In this document: piece after piece, positions 7,231 to 16,731 of the stretch
Layout: each line of letters begins with the position of its first letter
Position numbering within the stretch: the stretch's first letter is position 1
Assembly: GCA_964612505.1 (NCBI GenBank)
Contig: CAZTEX010000006.1
Coordinates: 34,077-98,076, forward strand
Source of the DNA: JAAZZY01 sp964612505
Lineage (GTDB): Bacteria > Chlamydiota > Chlamydiia > Chlamydiales > JAAZZY01
Direction: 5' to 3'
Length of the DNA stretch: 64,000 nucleotides
Translations under genes and position numbers: made by a program
The notes under the pieces: generated by a model
The model's input: only the letters and a program-made list of their open reading frames with translations
Databases searched by the model: none
Told to the model about the DNA's origin: nothing

Positions 7231-9582
7231 ATGACAAAAAAACTTTTCTTCATTCCTCTATTTCTTTTAACTTTACTAACACCGCTAAGTGCTGATGAAA
7301 GTCAATATGATGATAAAATAATTAAAAATGTTGTCATCGAAGCTGAAGATCTTCCAAGAAGTTCCGATTTTAAATCACGTAGTATAGAAAGCAAATTACG
7401 CACAAAAGTGGGTGATCGCTTTGTGCAAACAACTTTTGACCAAGACTTGAAAACGCTTGCTAAAGAATACGATCGAGTAGACCCTCAAATTAAAATCCAT
7501 CAAAACGAAGTCTATATTACCTTAAAAGTTTGGTTAAGACCCCTCATTACGAATATTGAATTTAAAGGAAATTACCACTTTAGCCCAAACAAACTCAGAA
7601 AAGAAATTGGCGTGGAACCTTATACGCTTTTTAATCGACAAACTTTTGTCAAAGGACTTCACAAGCTTCGCGAATACTACATGAAAAAGGGTTATTTCGA
7701 AGCAGAGATTGATTATCAATTAAAGGCTGATTCTTCAAAAAATGAAGTATCCATTGAAGTATCTGTCGATTCGGGCCGTTCAGGCTTTATTCAAAGTGTT
7801 GAATTTGTAGGATTTTCAAAAGAAGAAGTCTCTAAAATTAAGGAAACTCTTCACATAGGAAAATATAACCCCTTTATTTCATGGGTTACTCGAAAAGGGA
7901 TCTATAATGACGAATATATTCAGTATGATCAAATCAAAATTTTAGAGTTTTTACGTGACGAAGGCTATGCCAATGCTAAAGTTGAAGTAATTGTTGCGGA
8001 AGTTGAAGCAAGTGATCGAATTGGTATTGTTATCAATGCTGACAAAGGTGATTTTTTTACTATTGGAAAAGTTTCTTTTGCAGGTAATGAAGAATTTGAA
8101 AATGAACTTATCGAAAAGAAACTTTTATTATCAGAAAACACTCCTTATTCACCCAAGAAAATACAAGAATCTGCAAATACCCTCAGCGAATTCTATGGGA
8201 AAAAAGGATATATTGATGCTTCTATCTCATACGAACCCCATTTAATTGAGGGTGAAAATGCCTATGATATTCACTTCAAAATTGAAGAAGGCTCTGCTTA
8301 CAAAGTAGGATTAATCAAAATCATTGGTAATAATCGAACTTTCCCTAAAGTGATTTTAAGAGAAACTCATTTAGAACCAGGAAATACCTTTGATACCAAA
8401 ATGCTGGAAGCCACACGCAAAAGATTGGAAAATATTGGCTATTACAAACATGTTAACGTCTACCCATCTTCCTCTACTTCTGCACAAAGTATTAAAGCTC
8501 CTTTAAGAGATGTAAACATTATGGTTCAAGAGACTTCTACAGGAAGCCTTGGATTAAACGTAGGCTTTAGTACAGTAGATAGCGTCTACGGTGGTCTTGA
8601 AATTTCTGAAAAGAATTTTAACCTAGCTGGTATTTTTGATATCCCAGCAAAAGGAATCTCTGCTTTAAGAGGAGGCGGAGAATTTATCAAAATCCAAACC
8701 AGCATTGGTATTAAACTTACCGACTATAGTTTAAATTGGGTTAAACCCTTTGTTATGGATTCCGCTTGGTCTATTGGAGTAAATCTAGATAAAAACTTTA
8801 GCCGAGTTCAATCAGACAGTTATCAAATTGAATCTTTCACTACAACAGTCAACTCATTTTATCCTCTCAATGTTTTTATAGACTTTAATGCATTCTACCG
8901 CCTTAGAAACACCATTCTCCATGTGGCGAGCCACGCTCCAGAATCTATTGTTATGCAAAAAAATAATAATGGTATTATCTCTTCTGTCGGAGTGGGTCTT
9001 CAATATGAAACACGAAACAATCTTCATCGCCCAACTCAAGGGGTTTATTCTTCTTTAGTCTGTGAATATGCAGGAGTAGGTGGAGATTTTTTCTATTTTA
9101 GTTATGGATACAATAATTCAATTTACGTCCCTGTAGGGCCTTTCGTATTCAAAACAAAAGCAAACTTTAATTTTATCCAGCCTATATCTCGAACAACAGC
9201 TGACAATATTCCTATGGGAGAGCGCTTCTTTTTAGCTACAGATATTTCTGAAGTCAGAGGTTATAGCCCATTTGCAATTGGACCTCAATTTAGTAACGGA
9301 GAACCCAAAGGAGGGATTACGGCAGCCATTCTTTCAGAAGAAATCATGTATGGCTTAATCCCTAAATTTATTGATGTCTTTGCCTTTGTTGATGCAGGAT
9401 CACTCACAGATCAAGCATTCCGTATTAATACATTTAGAGCTTCTGTAGGAGTAGGTGCAAGAGTGGTAGCAGCACCTAATTTACCTCTAATGGTAGGTTG
9501 GGGTTACCCTATTAACCCAACTCCTGGACAAAGAAAGCAAGAAAGTCAACGATTTTTCCTTTCTCTCGGTGGAAAGTTTTAA
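7231..9582 (+). CDS. bamA: outer-membrane protein assembly factor BamA (Omp85)
   Basis: Core of the machine that inserts beta-barrel proteins into the outer membrane. The 783 residues start with a signal peptide (about 1-21, ending LSAD), followed by five POTRA repeats (about 25-425, each with a conserved Gly-Tyr motif such as YYMKKGYFEAEIDY) and a C-terminal 16-strand barrel ending in the terminal phenylalanine (GGKF). The barrel contains the lid motif VRGYSPFAIGP near residue 675. It is followed by its periplasmic partner gene skp. Confidence 0.96.
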   Translation: MTKKLFFIPLFLLTLLTPLSADESQYDDKIIKNVVIEAEDLPRSSDFKSRSIESKLRTKVGDRFVQTTFDQDLKTLAKEYDRVDPQIKIHQNEVYITLKVWLRPLITNIEFKGNYHFSPNKLRKEIGVEPYTLFNRQTFVKGLHKLREYYMKKGYFEAEIDYQLKADSSKNEVSIEVSVDSGRSGFIQSVEFVGFSKEEVSKIKETLHIGKYNPFISWVTRKGIYNDEYIQYDQIKILEFLRDEGYANAKVEVIVAEVEASDRIGIVINADKGDFFTIGKVSFAGNEEFENELIEKKLLLSENTPYSPKKIQESANTLSEFYGKKGYIDASISYEPHLIEGENAYDIHFKIEEGSAYKVGLIKIIGNNRTFPKVILRETHLEPGNTFDTKMLEATRKRLENIGYYKHVNVYPSSSTSAQSIKAPLRDVNIMVQETSTGSLGLNVGFSTVDSVYGGLEISEKNFNLAGIFDIPAKGISALRGGGEFIKIQTSIGIKLTDYSLNWVKPFVMDSAWSIGVNLDKNFSRVQSDSYQIESFTTTVNSFYPLNVFIDFNAFYRLRNTILHVASHAPESIVMQKNNNGIISSVGVGLQYETRNNLHRPTQGVYSSLVCEYAGVGGDFFYFSYGYNNSIYVPVGPFVFKTKANFNFIQPISRTTADNIPMGERFFLATDISEVRGYSPFAIGPQFSNGEPKGGITAAILSEEIMYGLIPKFIDVFAFVDAGSLTDQAFRINTFRASVGVGARVVAAPNLPLMVGWGYPINPTPGQRKQESQRFFLSLGGKF

Positions 9583-9674
9583 ATAAAATAGGGTATTTTT
9601 TTGCAAAGAAATAAATCTTCCATTAAAAGAATAATCATGAATTTGAATTATAGATAAACACTTAAGGAGTTATT

Positions 9675-10226
9675 ATGAAATTTAAAAATTTATTAAGGGG
9701 CATGCTGCTTTTATCTATCTTCGCCTCTACACTAGTTTTTGCTGAAGAAAACCTACGTGTAGGAGTAGTAGACTTTGGTGCATGCTTAGGTAAATCTTAT
9801 CTTGGGCAGCAAGAGAATACAAAATGGGAATCGATGAGAAATGAAATGGTCACAATGATTGAAGGAAAGCAAAAAGAACTTCAAGAAATTGCAGACAAAT
9901 TAAACAATCCTGATTACATCGACACCATTACTGCAGAAGCTGAAAAAGAACTTGAAATGAAAGCGAGAAGCCTTTCTGAAGAACTTCAGTTGCTAGGTAA
10001 CCAATCTGACCAAGCACTGCAGCAAGCTTCTACTAAAATAATGCAAAGTCTCAAAAGTGAAGTAGACAAAGCGTGCGAATATATTGCTCGTGAAAAAAAC
10101 TTTGATTATATCTTAAACAAAGACACTTGCTTTTATTTTAAAAAGCCTACGGATATTACACCTCTTGTAATCCAAGAGATGAACAGGCACTATCAACCTG
10201 AAGAAATTGTAAAAAACGAAAAGTAA
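9675..10226 (+). CDS. skp: periplasmic chaperone Skp/OmpH
   Basis: Periplasmic chaperone that holds unfolded outer-membrane proteins for BamA. 183 residues: signal peptide about 1-23 (ending VFAEE), then VGVVDFGACL, the first strand of the OmpH body, a long charged coiled coil (about 45-145), and a short C-terminal return. Start supported by AAGGAG upstream. It lies between bamA and lpxD, the widespread order in Gram-negatives. Confidence 0.9.
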   Translation: MKFKNLLRGMLLLSIFASTLVFAEENLRVGVVDFGACLGKSYLGQQENTKWESMRNEMVTMIEGKQKELQEIADKLNNPDYIDTITAEAEKELEMKARSLSEELQLLGNQSDQALQQASTKIMQSLKSEVDKACEYIAREKNFDYILNKDTCFYFKKPTDITPLVIQEMNRHYQPEEIVKNEK

Positions 10227-10230
10227 TTTT

Positions 10231-11292
10231 ATGAAAGAGCAAAAAACTGGCTACACTATTGCAGAACTTGCTGAAATGACCTCTTCTGAAATTTTTGGGG
10301 ATCCGAATCACAGAATTTTCGGGATTGACAACTTAGAGTGTGCTACTCAAGAAGATGCAAGTTTTTTAGCCAATGCTCTTTATGCTAAAATTCTTAAAAC
10401 ATCCAATGCAGGGGTTGTTTTTGTAAACCAGCCCCTTGCAGACCACTCTAAAATCAATCAGCTCATCCACCCTACCCCTTCAAAAGCTTTTCAACAGCTT
10501 ATTGATCTTTTTCATAACCACAAGCTGCTTGAATCTGGGTTTAAAGAAATTCATCCTTCAGCCGTTATCCATCCTACGGCTAAAATAGCAGAGAATGTTT
10601 CCATTGGTCCCAATGCCACTATTGATCAGAATGTCTTTATTGACAGTAACACAACTATTCATGCCAATGTAAGTATAGGCCCAAGCGTCACTATCGGAAA
10701 AAACTGTATAATCTACCCACAAGTAACCATCAGAGAGAATTGTGAAATCGGTAATTTTGTTATTCTTCAACCGAATGCCGTCATAGGAGCCTGTGGATTT
10801 GGCTACAATACAGACGCACAAGGTCGCCACAATAAACAACAACAGATTGGAAAAGTAGTTTTAGAAGATCATGTTGAAATCGGAGCTTGTACTTGTATTG
10901 ATCGGGCTCGATTTAAAGAAACGCGAATTAAACAAGGGGTTAAAGTTGACAACCTAGTTCAAATAGCCCATGGCGTCCAAATTGGAGAAGGATCTCTCAT
11001 TATCTCTCAATCGGGTATTGCAGGATCTGCTCAACTAGGCAAATACAACGTCCTTGCAGGGCAGGTAGGCATTGTGGGGCATATCCAGCTTGGTGATCAT
11101 GTGACTATTGCGGCTCGAGGAGCTGTCACTAAAAACCTAAAAGAACCTGGGCGTTATGGTGGAGCTCCAGTGATGACTGAAGAAAAATTCTACCGCCAGC
11201 AAATACACCTCCGAAAGCTAGACTCTTATGTCTCTAAAATTAAAGATCTTGAAGATAAATTAGCGCTGTTAGAAACAAAGCTAAGTTCATAG
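10231..11292 (+). CDS. lpxD: UDP-3-O-acylglucosamine N-acyltransferase
   Basis: Adds the N-linked acyl chain in lipid A synthesis. The 353 residues comprise an N-terminal uridine-binding domain (about 1-105), then hexapeptide repeats of the left-handed beta helix (about 108-300, many I-G-x-N-x-x-I units), with the catalytic histidine probably in IAHGVQIGEG near residue 247. A C-terminal coiled coil (about 320-350) ends the protein. The start is 4 bases after the skp stop, so the genes are co-transcribed. Together with lpxI and msbA, the window holds three lipid A genes. Confidence 0.96.
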   Translation: MKEQKTGYTIAELAEMTSSEIFGDPNHRIFGIDNLECATQEDASFLANALYAKILKTSNAGVVFVNQPLADHSKINQLIHPTPSKAFQQLIDLFHNHKLLESGFKEIHPSAVIHPTAKIAENVSIGPNATIDQNVFIDSNTTIHANVSIGPSVTIGKNCIIYPQVTIRENCEIGNFVILQPNAVIGACGFGYNTDAQGRHNKQQQIGKVVLEDHVEIGACTCIDRARFKETRIKQGVKVDNLVQIAHGVQIGEGSLIISQSGIAGSAQLGKYNVLAGQVGIVGHIQLGDHVTIAARGAVTKNLKEPGRYGGAPVMTEEKFYRQQIHLRKLDSYVSKIKDLEDKLALLETKLSS

Positions 11293-11304
11293 ATACTCTC
11301 ATCT

Positions 11305-11333
11305 TTATTGTTTCTTAATTCTTTTGATATAAT
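11305..11333 (+). promoter_or_regulatory. candidate promoter of the first Inc-like gene
   Basis: Extended -10 TGATATAAT at 11325-11333, with a poor -35 (TTATTG, 11305-11310) 17 bases before it. Transcription would begin near 11340, leaving a short leader with a good TTAGGAG ribosome site before the ATG at 11377. The -10 is convincing, the -35 weak. Confidence 0.5.
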
Positions 11334-11376
11334 ATCTTATTTGAAACAATAAGCCTTATTATATTAGGAGAATCTT

Positions 11377-11772
11377 ATGGCAGCAGCAGTAACAAACAAA
11401 GTTTTGTCAAATCAGCAATGGATTGAATTTGCCAAGCATAATCAAAACGTTACAGAAACGGGTTTAGCAATAAATAAGGCCTGCTTAGCAGCAGCAGACA
11501 GAATACTCCCCTACACCGTCCTTGGGCTTTCCGGAGCTACACTTGCTTGCTCGACAGTCGCAAGAACTGCCTTAGCTTTCTTCCAAGGAGGACTTTCATG
11601 GAATATTGCTAGTGCTGTTTTCAATGATACAGTGTTTGCTACTCAAGTAGGAATCGCTGTAGGATTGCTCATCACGGCAGCTTCATTAAGAGGAAATTGT
11701 GTGAATTCGGCGAAGGCCCTTGAAGTACTCGACATTAATATTAAAGCAGCTCTCCGTACGGATGATGCTTAA
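11377..11772 (+). CDS. small two-hydrophobic-segment protein, Inc-like (copy 1)
   Basis: I do not recognise a named family. 131 residues, no signal peptide, hydrophilic N-terminal 40 residues, hydrophobic segments at about 43-69 and 87-103, and a short hydrophilic tail. Around PYTVLGLS, the GG at 71-72 and the start of the second segment it aligns with the next gene, so the two are paralogues. Chlamydial inclusion-membrane (Inc) proteins also lack cleaved signals and have a bilobed hydrophobic core, so an Inc-like role is an inference. The gap between the segments, about 17 residues, is longer than in classical Incs. It has its own promoter and a strong TTAGGAG ribosome site. Confidence 0.7.
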   Translation: MAAAVTNKVLSNQQWIEFAKHNQNVTETGLAINKACLAAADRILPYTVLGLSGATLACSTVARTALAFFQGGLSWNIASAVFNDTVFATQVGIAVGLLITAASLRGNCVNSAKALEVLDINIKAALRTDDA

Positions 11773-11826
11773 ATTAAAAATTAATTTACTATATTTTTTA
11801 TCAATAAACCATTTTAGAAGAATCTT

Positions 11827-12189
11827 ATGCTCACAATACCAGGAAGAATTCCAAGCCTTTTAGATACGGAGACCCAAAGAGAATTTCCAACATTTATTGC
11901 ATCAAAGAGAAATAAATTAGCTGATATTAATAACGTCATACCGTTTACGGTGCTGGGATTTTCTGCAGTAGCAACCATTGGTTCAGCAATATATAGGATT
12001 TTATCTGGAGGGAGCGCAAGTGAAATTGCTATGGGGATCCTCACGGACGATATGCTAGCTGTGCAAGCTGGACTTGTTGTGGGAGGTGTCGCGACGATTG
12101 TCTTACTTAAAAGAGAAGCTCAGCATTCACTCAATCTGATAGAAGCCATTTTTATAAACACTCATGGTGGCGACCTTTGCATTGGTTAG
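11827..12189 (+). CDS. small two-hydrophobic-segment protein, Inc-like (copy 2)
   Basis: 120 residues, paralogous to the preceding gene: PFTVLGFS near residue 39 matches PYTVLGLS, a GG follows at 61-62, and TDDMLAVQAGLVVG matches NDTVFATQVGIAVG. The bases just before the start codons are also almost the same (AAGAATCTTATG versus AGGAGAATCTTATG), supporting tandem duplication of gene and leader. Hydrophobic segments lie at about 38-58 and 76-94. The C-terminal tail is short and ends in a cysteine-containing stretch. Function unknown. Confidence 0.65.
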   Translation: MLTIPGRIPSLLDTETQREFPTFIASKRNKLADINNVIPFTVLGFSAVATIGSAIYRILSGGSASEIAMGILTDDMLAVQAGLVVGGVATIVLLKREAQHSLNLIEAIFINTHGGDLCIG

Positions 12190-12300
12190 GTTGATTCCTT
12201 CAAAGGAGCTGCTCAATAAAAGACCACTTTTTTCTTTATACTACCTTAATAATTTAAGCATATCATCTTGGCTATTAACCTTTTATTTTAGAGATAAATT

Positions 12301-12732
12301 ATGAGTGCTATATTGCCAAAAATAAATTATGAAACTGTTAAAGAATATCGAGCTGATTTGGAGAGCTTAAAGCATAGCCGGCCCTCTACCCTATTTAAAC
12401 CCATCAGTTACGCCCTCGTAGCCGGTGCTATAGGTTGCTTAGCAGCTTCTACCTTCTACTCTGTGTACGAGCAAAATCTTGCAGCAGAGTTGAATGACTG
12501 TCTTAAAGAAGGGTCTTGGGGTTGCAGTTTAGCCTATGAGCTCCAGAATTTATCCCCTGAACAAGTTAAACGCTCTATTATAAAAACGGCACTAGCTTCT
12601 GCTTGTATAGGCTATATAGTTGGACAAATGAGAGCATTATCTGATGCGAAGAAACATGATGCTAAGGTTATCCAATTGGCAGATGCAATTTTGAAAGATC
12701 TTGCCTTAAACCTACACACAGCGCAAATTTAA
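12301..12732 (+). CDS. small two-hydrophobic-segment protein, Inc-like (member 3)
   Basis: 143 residues with the same plan as the two preceding genes: hydrophilic N-terminus, hydrophobic segment at about 34-54, a polar stretch of about 35 residues containing two cysteines (DCLKEG, WGCSLA), a second segment at about 92-110, and a hydrophilic helical tail. Sequence identity to the first two is low by eye, so it may be a diverged paralogue or an unrelated protein of similar topology. No signal peptide. Ribosome site weak (AGAGA). Function unknown. Confidence 0.6.
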   Translation: MSAILPKINYETVKEYRADLESLKHSRPSTLFKPISYALVAGAIGCLAASTFYSVYEQNLAAELNDCLKEGSWGCSLAYELQNLSPEQVKRSIIKTALASACIGYIVGQMRALSDAKKHDAKVIQLADAILKDLALNLHTAQI

Positions 12733-12832
12733 ATCGAATTCATAGAAGATCTCTTCATAGCTAGATGACTTTAAAAATATTTTTTTACCCATATTTAAAA
12801 AAAATTCTTTAAACAATCTCTTTTTGTAAAGA

Positions 12833-12861
12833 TTGAGCATATTAAGCCAAAATGCTATACT
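12833..12861 (+). promoter_or_regulatory. promoter of fabI
   Basis: TTGAGC (12833-12838) and TATACT (12856-12861) with exactly 17 bases between them. The -10 is extended by TGC. It fits the main chlamydial sigma factor (sigma-66) consensus. The predicted start is near 12868, about 30 bases before the fabI ATG. Confidence 0.7.
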
Positions 12862-12897
12862 TTATATTTAACTTTTTAACTTATCAGAAGGTTGTAC

Positions 12898-13842
12898 ATG
12901 ATCAAACTTAACTTAAAGGGAAAGAAGGCTTTTATAGCAGGGATCGGAGATGATCAAGGCTATGGATGGGCTATTGCCAAAGAATTGGCAGAAGCTGGAG
13001 CTGAAATTATTATTGGAACTTGGCCCCCTGTTTATAAAATCTTTACTATGAGCTTAAACAACGGCAAGTTTGACGAGTCTTTAAAATTTGAAAACGGCGG
13101 CAGCATGAAAATTGCTAAAGTCTACCCATTAGATGCTGCTTTCGACACGTTAGATGAAGTTCCTCCAGAAGTTATAGAAAATAAACGTTATCAAGATGTA
13201 GGACCTTACACGATTTCAGAAGTAGCTCAAAAAGTTGAAGAAGATTTTGGTAAGATTGATATTTTAGTACATTCACTAGCCAATAGCCCAGAAATCAAAA
13301 ATTCTCTTTTAAACACATCGAGAAAAGGCTATTTAGCAGCACTTTCAGCATCTTCTTATTCTTTAGTTAGTATGATTCGCCACTTTGGCCCCAAGATGAA
13401 TATCAATGGTGCTGTGATTTCAATGACGTTTATCGCATCAGAAAGAGCATTTCCTGGATATGGCGGCGGCATGAGCTCTGCTAAAGCTGCTTTAGAAAGT
13501 GATACAAGATCACTTGCCTTTGAAGCAGGACGTGAATTTAACATCCGCATTAACACCATTTCAGCAGGACCTCTAAGAAGCCGCGCTGCAAGAGCGATTG
13601 GTGAAAAAGGAGCTAGCTTTATTGACAAAATGATTGAGTACTCTAAAGCCAATGCACCTCTGCAAAAAGACTTACATGCTCAAGAAGTAGGGCAAGCTGC
13701 TCTTTTCTTAAGCTCGCCAATGGCATCTGCAATTACAGGGATCACACTCTATGTAGATAATGGATTGCATGCAATGGGCATTGCGTTAGACAGTAAAGCG
13801 ATGAATCCTGAAAAAGAAGAAGTTGTTAGCTCAGCAAACTAG
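12898..13842 (+). CDS. fabI: enoyl-ACP reductase (NADH), FabI
   Basis: Last reduction of each fatty-acid elongation cycle; target of triclosan-type inhibitors. 314 residues from the ATG at 12898, which has AGAAGG 6 bases before it; a TTG two codons earlier is less likely. It carries the dinucleotide motif GDDQGYGWAIAKELA and the catalytic tyrosine/lysine in YGGGMSSAKAALE. The long insertions after strand 2 make it resemble the plant/chlamydial FabI type. A strong promoter precedes it and a hairpin follows. Confidence 0.96.
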   Translation: MIKLNLKGKKAFIAGIGDDQGYGWAIAKELAEAGAEIIIGTWPPVYKIFTMSLNNGKFDESLKFENGGSMKIAKVYPLDAAFDTLDEVPPEVIENKRYQDVGPYTISEVAQKVEEDFGKIDILVHSLANSPEIKNSLLNTSRKGYLAALSASSYSLVSMIRHFGPKMNINGAVISMTFIASERAFPGYGGGMSSAKAALESDTRSLAFEAGREFNIRINTISAGPLRSRAARAIGEKGASFIDKMIEYSKANAPLQKDLHAQEVGQAALFLSSPMASAITGITLYVDNGLHAMGIALDSKAMNPEKEEVVSSAN

Positions 13843-13846
13843 ATTT

Positions 13847-15214
13847 TTAGATGTCAAAAGCAATCAATTTATGAAAGTAATTGATTTTTTTGGCATCTAT
13901 TTTTTTTGCCTCTTGGTAATGCCTCTGGGCAAGCTCTGAATCCCCTTTGCGAAAGTATAAAAGAGCTAAACCTAAATGAGCATCAAAAGAGTTTGCATCC
14001 ACCCTTTGAAATTCTGAATATATCTCGAAAGCTTTTGTCCAATCTTTCTCTTTAAGAGCTTGATATGCTTCAAACCACTTGGAGTCAAAATCAAACTCAC
14101 CCTGTTTATTTTTAATAGCACGATCAAAGTAAGTTTTGACTGGTTTTAAGCTAAAAGGATCTTGATCAGAAATTTTTTCTGTCAATTCTGTTTCGATGAT
14201 TAAATCAGGGTCATTAAAATACTCTTTTAGCTCTAAGAAATTAATCGGTCGGTTCTCTGGATTTTCATTTAAACATTGTTTTAAAAACACTCTCCATCCT
14301 TTTGGGATTTGTTGCCAGTTAATGTCACTTATGGATTCAAAACCTTTTTGAGTGAAAATATAAACAGCCAATGCTGCATACGAATAAAAATCGGTTGCCG
14401 AAGTGATCGATTTTCCCTTTTGGCGTTGCTCAGGAGAAAAGATGAATTGATATTCCATCAATTGCTTTTTCACCATACTATCTACAATATATTTACCTTG
14501 AAAAAAACCATTGAGCCAAAAATTAAATTTGTCTGATCCCATTGCAAAGGCGCAGCCATAATCAGATAAATAAGTATGAGTGATTTTCTGGACAAAATTA
14601 ATTGAAAAATAAAATGACGAAGGGAGTAAAAAACCATGATAGAGAGATTCCCCTGCATTCGTTTTAAGGTCATGCAATGCTTCGAGCATATAAGCTAGAT
14701 CAATTAAAAAATGTTCTTTTTCCGCATCAGACAGCTTTTTATCTAAATTATTTTGAGCAAAATTAATCAGTGTTTCACCATTTGCTTTTACAAACTGCGT
14801 CTCTGTATTTACTAGGTGCTGGTTAGCCATTTGAATCATATTTTCAGGAAAAAAAGAATGGCTTTGGCTTTTTAAAAGAAGATGATACTCCTCAAAACGC
14901 TTACAGAGCCCCTCATCTGTTATCTCAGGATAAAAAATAAGACAGCGCCCATAACGTCCATCACTCAAAGAGACTATCTGCTTTTTACCAAAAAAATCAG
15001 TCGTTGAAAGCCCAATAAATTGAAAGTTACTTAATACTTTTTCTGTCCGTTTAAATTCTTGCCAATGACAACGAGTAAGATCTTTTTGACGGGCAAAACG
15101 GACCCAAAAATAAAGATAACAACAAAGAGATATCGCTATGCAGCCGAGAAGAAAAAGAAGAAGATCCCCTGCAGGAGTCATGAAGGCATGCTTAAAAGGA
15201 AAAAGTAAATTCAT
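13847..15214 (-). CDS. membrane-anchored pseudokinase with C-terminal TPRs
   Basis: 455 residues. One transmembrane segment lies at about 15-37. Residues about 60-345 follow the order of a Ser/Thr kinase C-lobe: YHGFLLPSS in place of HRDLKP, LSDYGCAF in place of the DFG segment, FSPEQR in place of APE, then DFYSYA (subdomain IX) and ENRPINFLEL (subdomain XI arginine). The HRD aspartate is missing and I see no glycine loop or VAIK lysine, so it is probably inactive. Residues about 375-450 form two TPR-like repeats (ALKEKDWTKAFEIYSEF, LGLALLYFRKGDSELA). Convergent with fabI. Likely a scaffold. The kinase relationship is my reading of motif order. Confidence 0.6.
   Translation of the reverse strand: MNLLFPFKHAFMTPAGDLLLFLLGCIAISLCCYLYFWVRFARQKDLTRCHWQEFKRTEKVLSNFQFIGLSTTDFFGKKQIVSLSDGRYGRCLIFYPEITDEGLCKRFEEYHLLLKSQSHSFFPENMIQMANQHLVNTETQFVKANGETLINFAQNNLDKKLSDAEKEHFLIDLAYMLEALHDLKTNAGESLYHGFLLPSSFYFSINFVQKITHTYLSDYGCAFAMGSDKFNFWLNGFFQGKYIVDSMVKKQLMEYQFIFSPEQRQKGKSITSATDFYSYAALAVYIFTQKGFESISDINWQQIPKGWRVFLKQCLNENPENRPINFLELKEYFNDPDLIIETELTEKISDQDPFSLKPVKTYFDRAIKNKQGEFDFDSKWFEAYQALKEKDWTKAFEIYSEFQRVDANSFDAHLGLALLYFRKGDSELAQRHYQEAKKIDAKKINYFHKLIAFDI
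13862..13891 (+). terminator. Rho-independent terminator of fabI
   Basis: Stem AATCAATT / AATTGATT (13862-13869 and 13879-13886), 9-base loop, followed by a run of T to 13891. It lies inside the last codons of the convergent pseudokinase gene. The stem is AT-rich and modest. Confidence 0.5.
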
Positions 15215-15285
15215 AAAAAATAGTGATGTTAGATTTACCTCTTACAATAAATGTTTATCGTCTATTTTTCAATGAATTAGGGTCT

Positions 15286-16731
15286 TTAAATTTGCTCCAT
15301 AATCTCAAGATGAATTTTAAAGGGACTCGCAAGATGGTTTTTAGACTTTCTAAAATAGAGATGCCAATCATAAGTCTCATTAAATTCTTTCACTATTTGT
15401 GATCTAGAATTGTCTTGCTGCAATTGCATCCAGACTCCACCATTTGGAACTTGATCAGGGCAAGTAAGCTTAATTTTAAAAAACTTAAACACAAACTCAA
15501 TAGGATAACCCGTATCAAAAAGGCTCGCTTTGCCGCCATTGGATAGTATTTGAACCCCAGAAGAAAGATTAATATAAAATGAAATATCTAAATCAGCCTC
15601 CCCAGAATCCGAGAAAGAAATTTCAATTTTTTTACTAGAGAGCTTACTCATCTGGCAATATGTTCCCATTTGAAGAAGAAAATGATCCACTGAAGAGTTA
15701 GCCCCCTTCATGAGAAGTCTAAAAGGATAAAAACCACCCCGTTTTTCCCATTCTGAGCTAGCTAAATTAAAATAACTATACGAGAAAGACTCTTCTGAGT
15801 GCTGAGTGATTTCAAAAGGAGCTAAAAAATAGTGCAACTCAGCTAAAGGAGGGCTAAAGTTTGTTATTTTAAATGGGGTCAAAAGAGTTGTTTCCATTAA
15901 ATCAGCATCTAAGAGTACTGGAAGCTTTTGCTCAAGCTGCATAGACATGAAATAATGATAGATCGTTTGCTCTGATTTTTCCTGATAAAAATGATCATTT
16001 AAGCCCGCTCCACAATAAGAACGAAGGGATTGGTGCCAGGATTGGAATAAGAAATTCCAAAAAGGCTGTAGATAAAGTAGATCATTGCTATCTTCGATTA
16101 GACTTAAATACAATATCATTTTAGAAAGATGGCGAGTAGATCCCCAGGCTTTATTGACACCTTGAGAAAACACTTTTTCAAATCCCTGATCCCCTATTTC
16201 TTGCCAGTTGTGACGATTCAATAATTTTCCATAAGCTTTCAGTAAGCAAAAAACTTGTACTGAGAGCAAATAAGAAAAAGTTTGATTCTTTGTCACTTCT
16301 ACAAGACAAGCAACCCCTTTTTCAAGAATTTCGCTTAATTTTGCTTTTAGCTCTTTAGAAAAAATCTGATGGAAATCTTTATAAATCCAATACAGTGGGA
16401 GTAAAATGTCTACAATTTCAAATTTGCGATCACAAAAAGGGTATTGATGAAGATACCTTGGAAAATTGCCTTTGTTTTCATTTTCATCGATTTGAAAATG
16501 AAAAAGTCGTTTGAGCAAGTCTAGACCTTCCTCAATTTGAGGCCTTTGTTTGGTCTTAAGTAAAATCAGCGCATATAAGAAGTTGTGATAAAAGGGTGCA
16601 GATTCTGCTCTCTCAAAGGGACGTTTTTCATAAGACATTTGGATTAATTGAGTATCCAGGCTTAAGAATTTTTGAGCCACTTCAATTAATTCATTCGATG
16701 GTTTCTTTAACTCAAGCATGATTTCCTTCAA
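15286..16731 (-). CDS. unknown protein, helical N-terminal half and beta-rich C-terminal half
   Basis: 481 residues, no signal peptide or membrane segment. Residues about 1-270 are rich in amphipathic helices with aromatic residues. From about 280 onward, short beta strands dominate (FSYSYFNLAS, SGVQILSNGG). This helical-toroid-plus-beta-sandwich impression recalls polysaccharide-lyase architecture, but I see no catalytic motif and propose no function. Its start overlaps the HAD gene stop by 20 bases, so the two are coupled. A similar two-part layout occurs in the product of 23654-25135. Confidence 0.7.
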   Translation of the reverse strand: MKEIMLELKKPSNELIEVAQKFLSLDTQLIQMSYEKRPFERAESAPFYHNFLYALILLKTKQRPQIEEGLDLLKRLFHFQIDENENKGNFPRYLHQYPFCDRKFEIVDILLPLYWIYKDFHQIFSKELKAKLSEILEKGVACLVEVTKNQTFSYLLSVQVFCLLKAYGKLLNRHNWQEIGDQGFEKVFSQGVNKAWGSTRHLSKMILYLSLIEDSNDLLYLQPFWNFLFQSWHQSLRSYCGAGLNDHFYQEKSEQTIYHYFMSMQLEQKLPVLLDADLMETTLLTPFKITNFSPPLAELHYFLAPFEITQHSEESFSYSYFNLASSEWEKRGGFYPFRLLMKGANSSVDHFLLQMGTYCQMSKLSSKKIEISFSDSGEADLDISFYINLSSGVQILSNGGKASLFDTGYPIEFVFKFFKIKLTCPDQVPNGGVWMQLQQDNSRSQIVKEFNETYDWHLYFRKSKNHLASPFKIHLEIMEQI

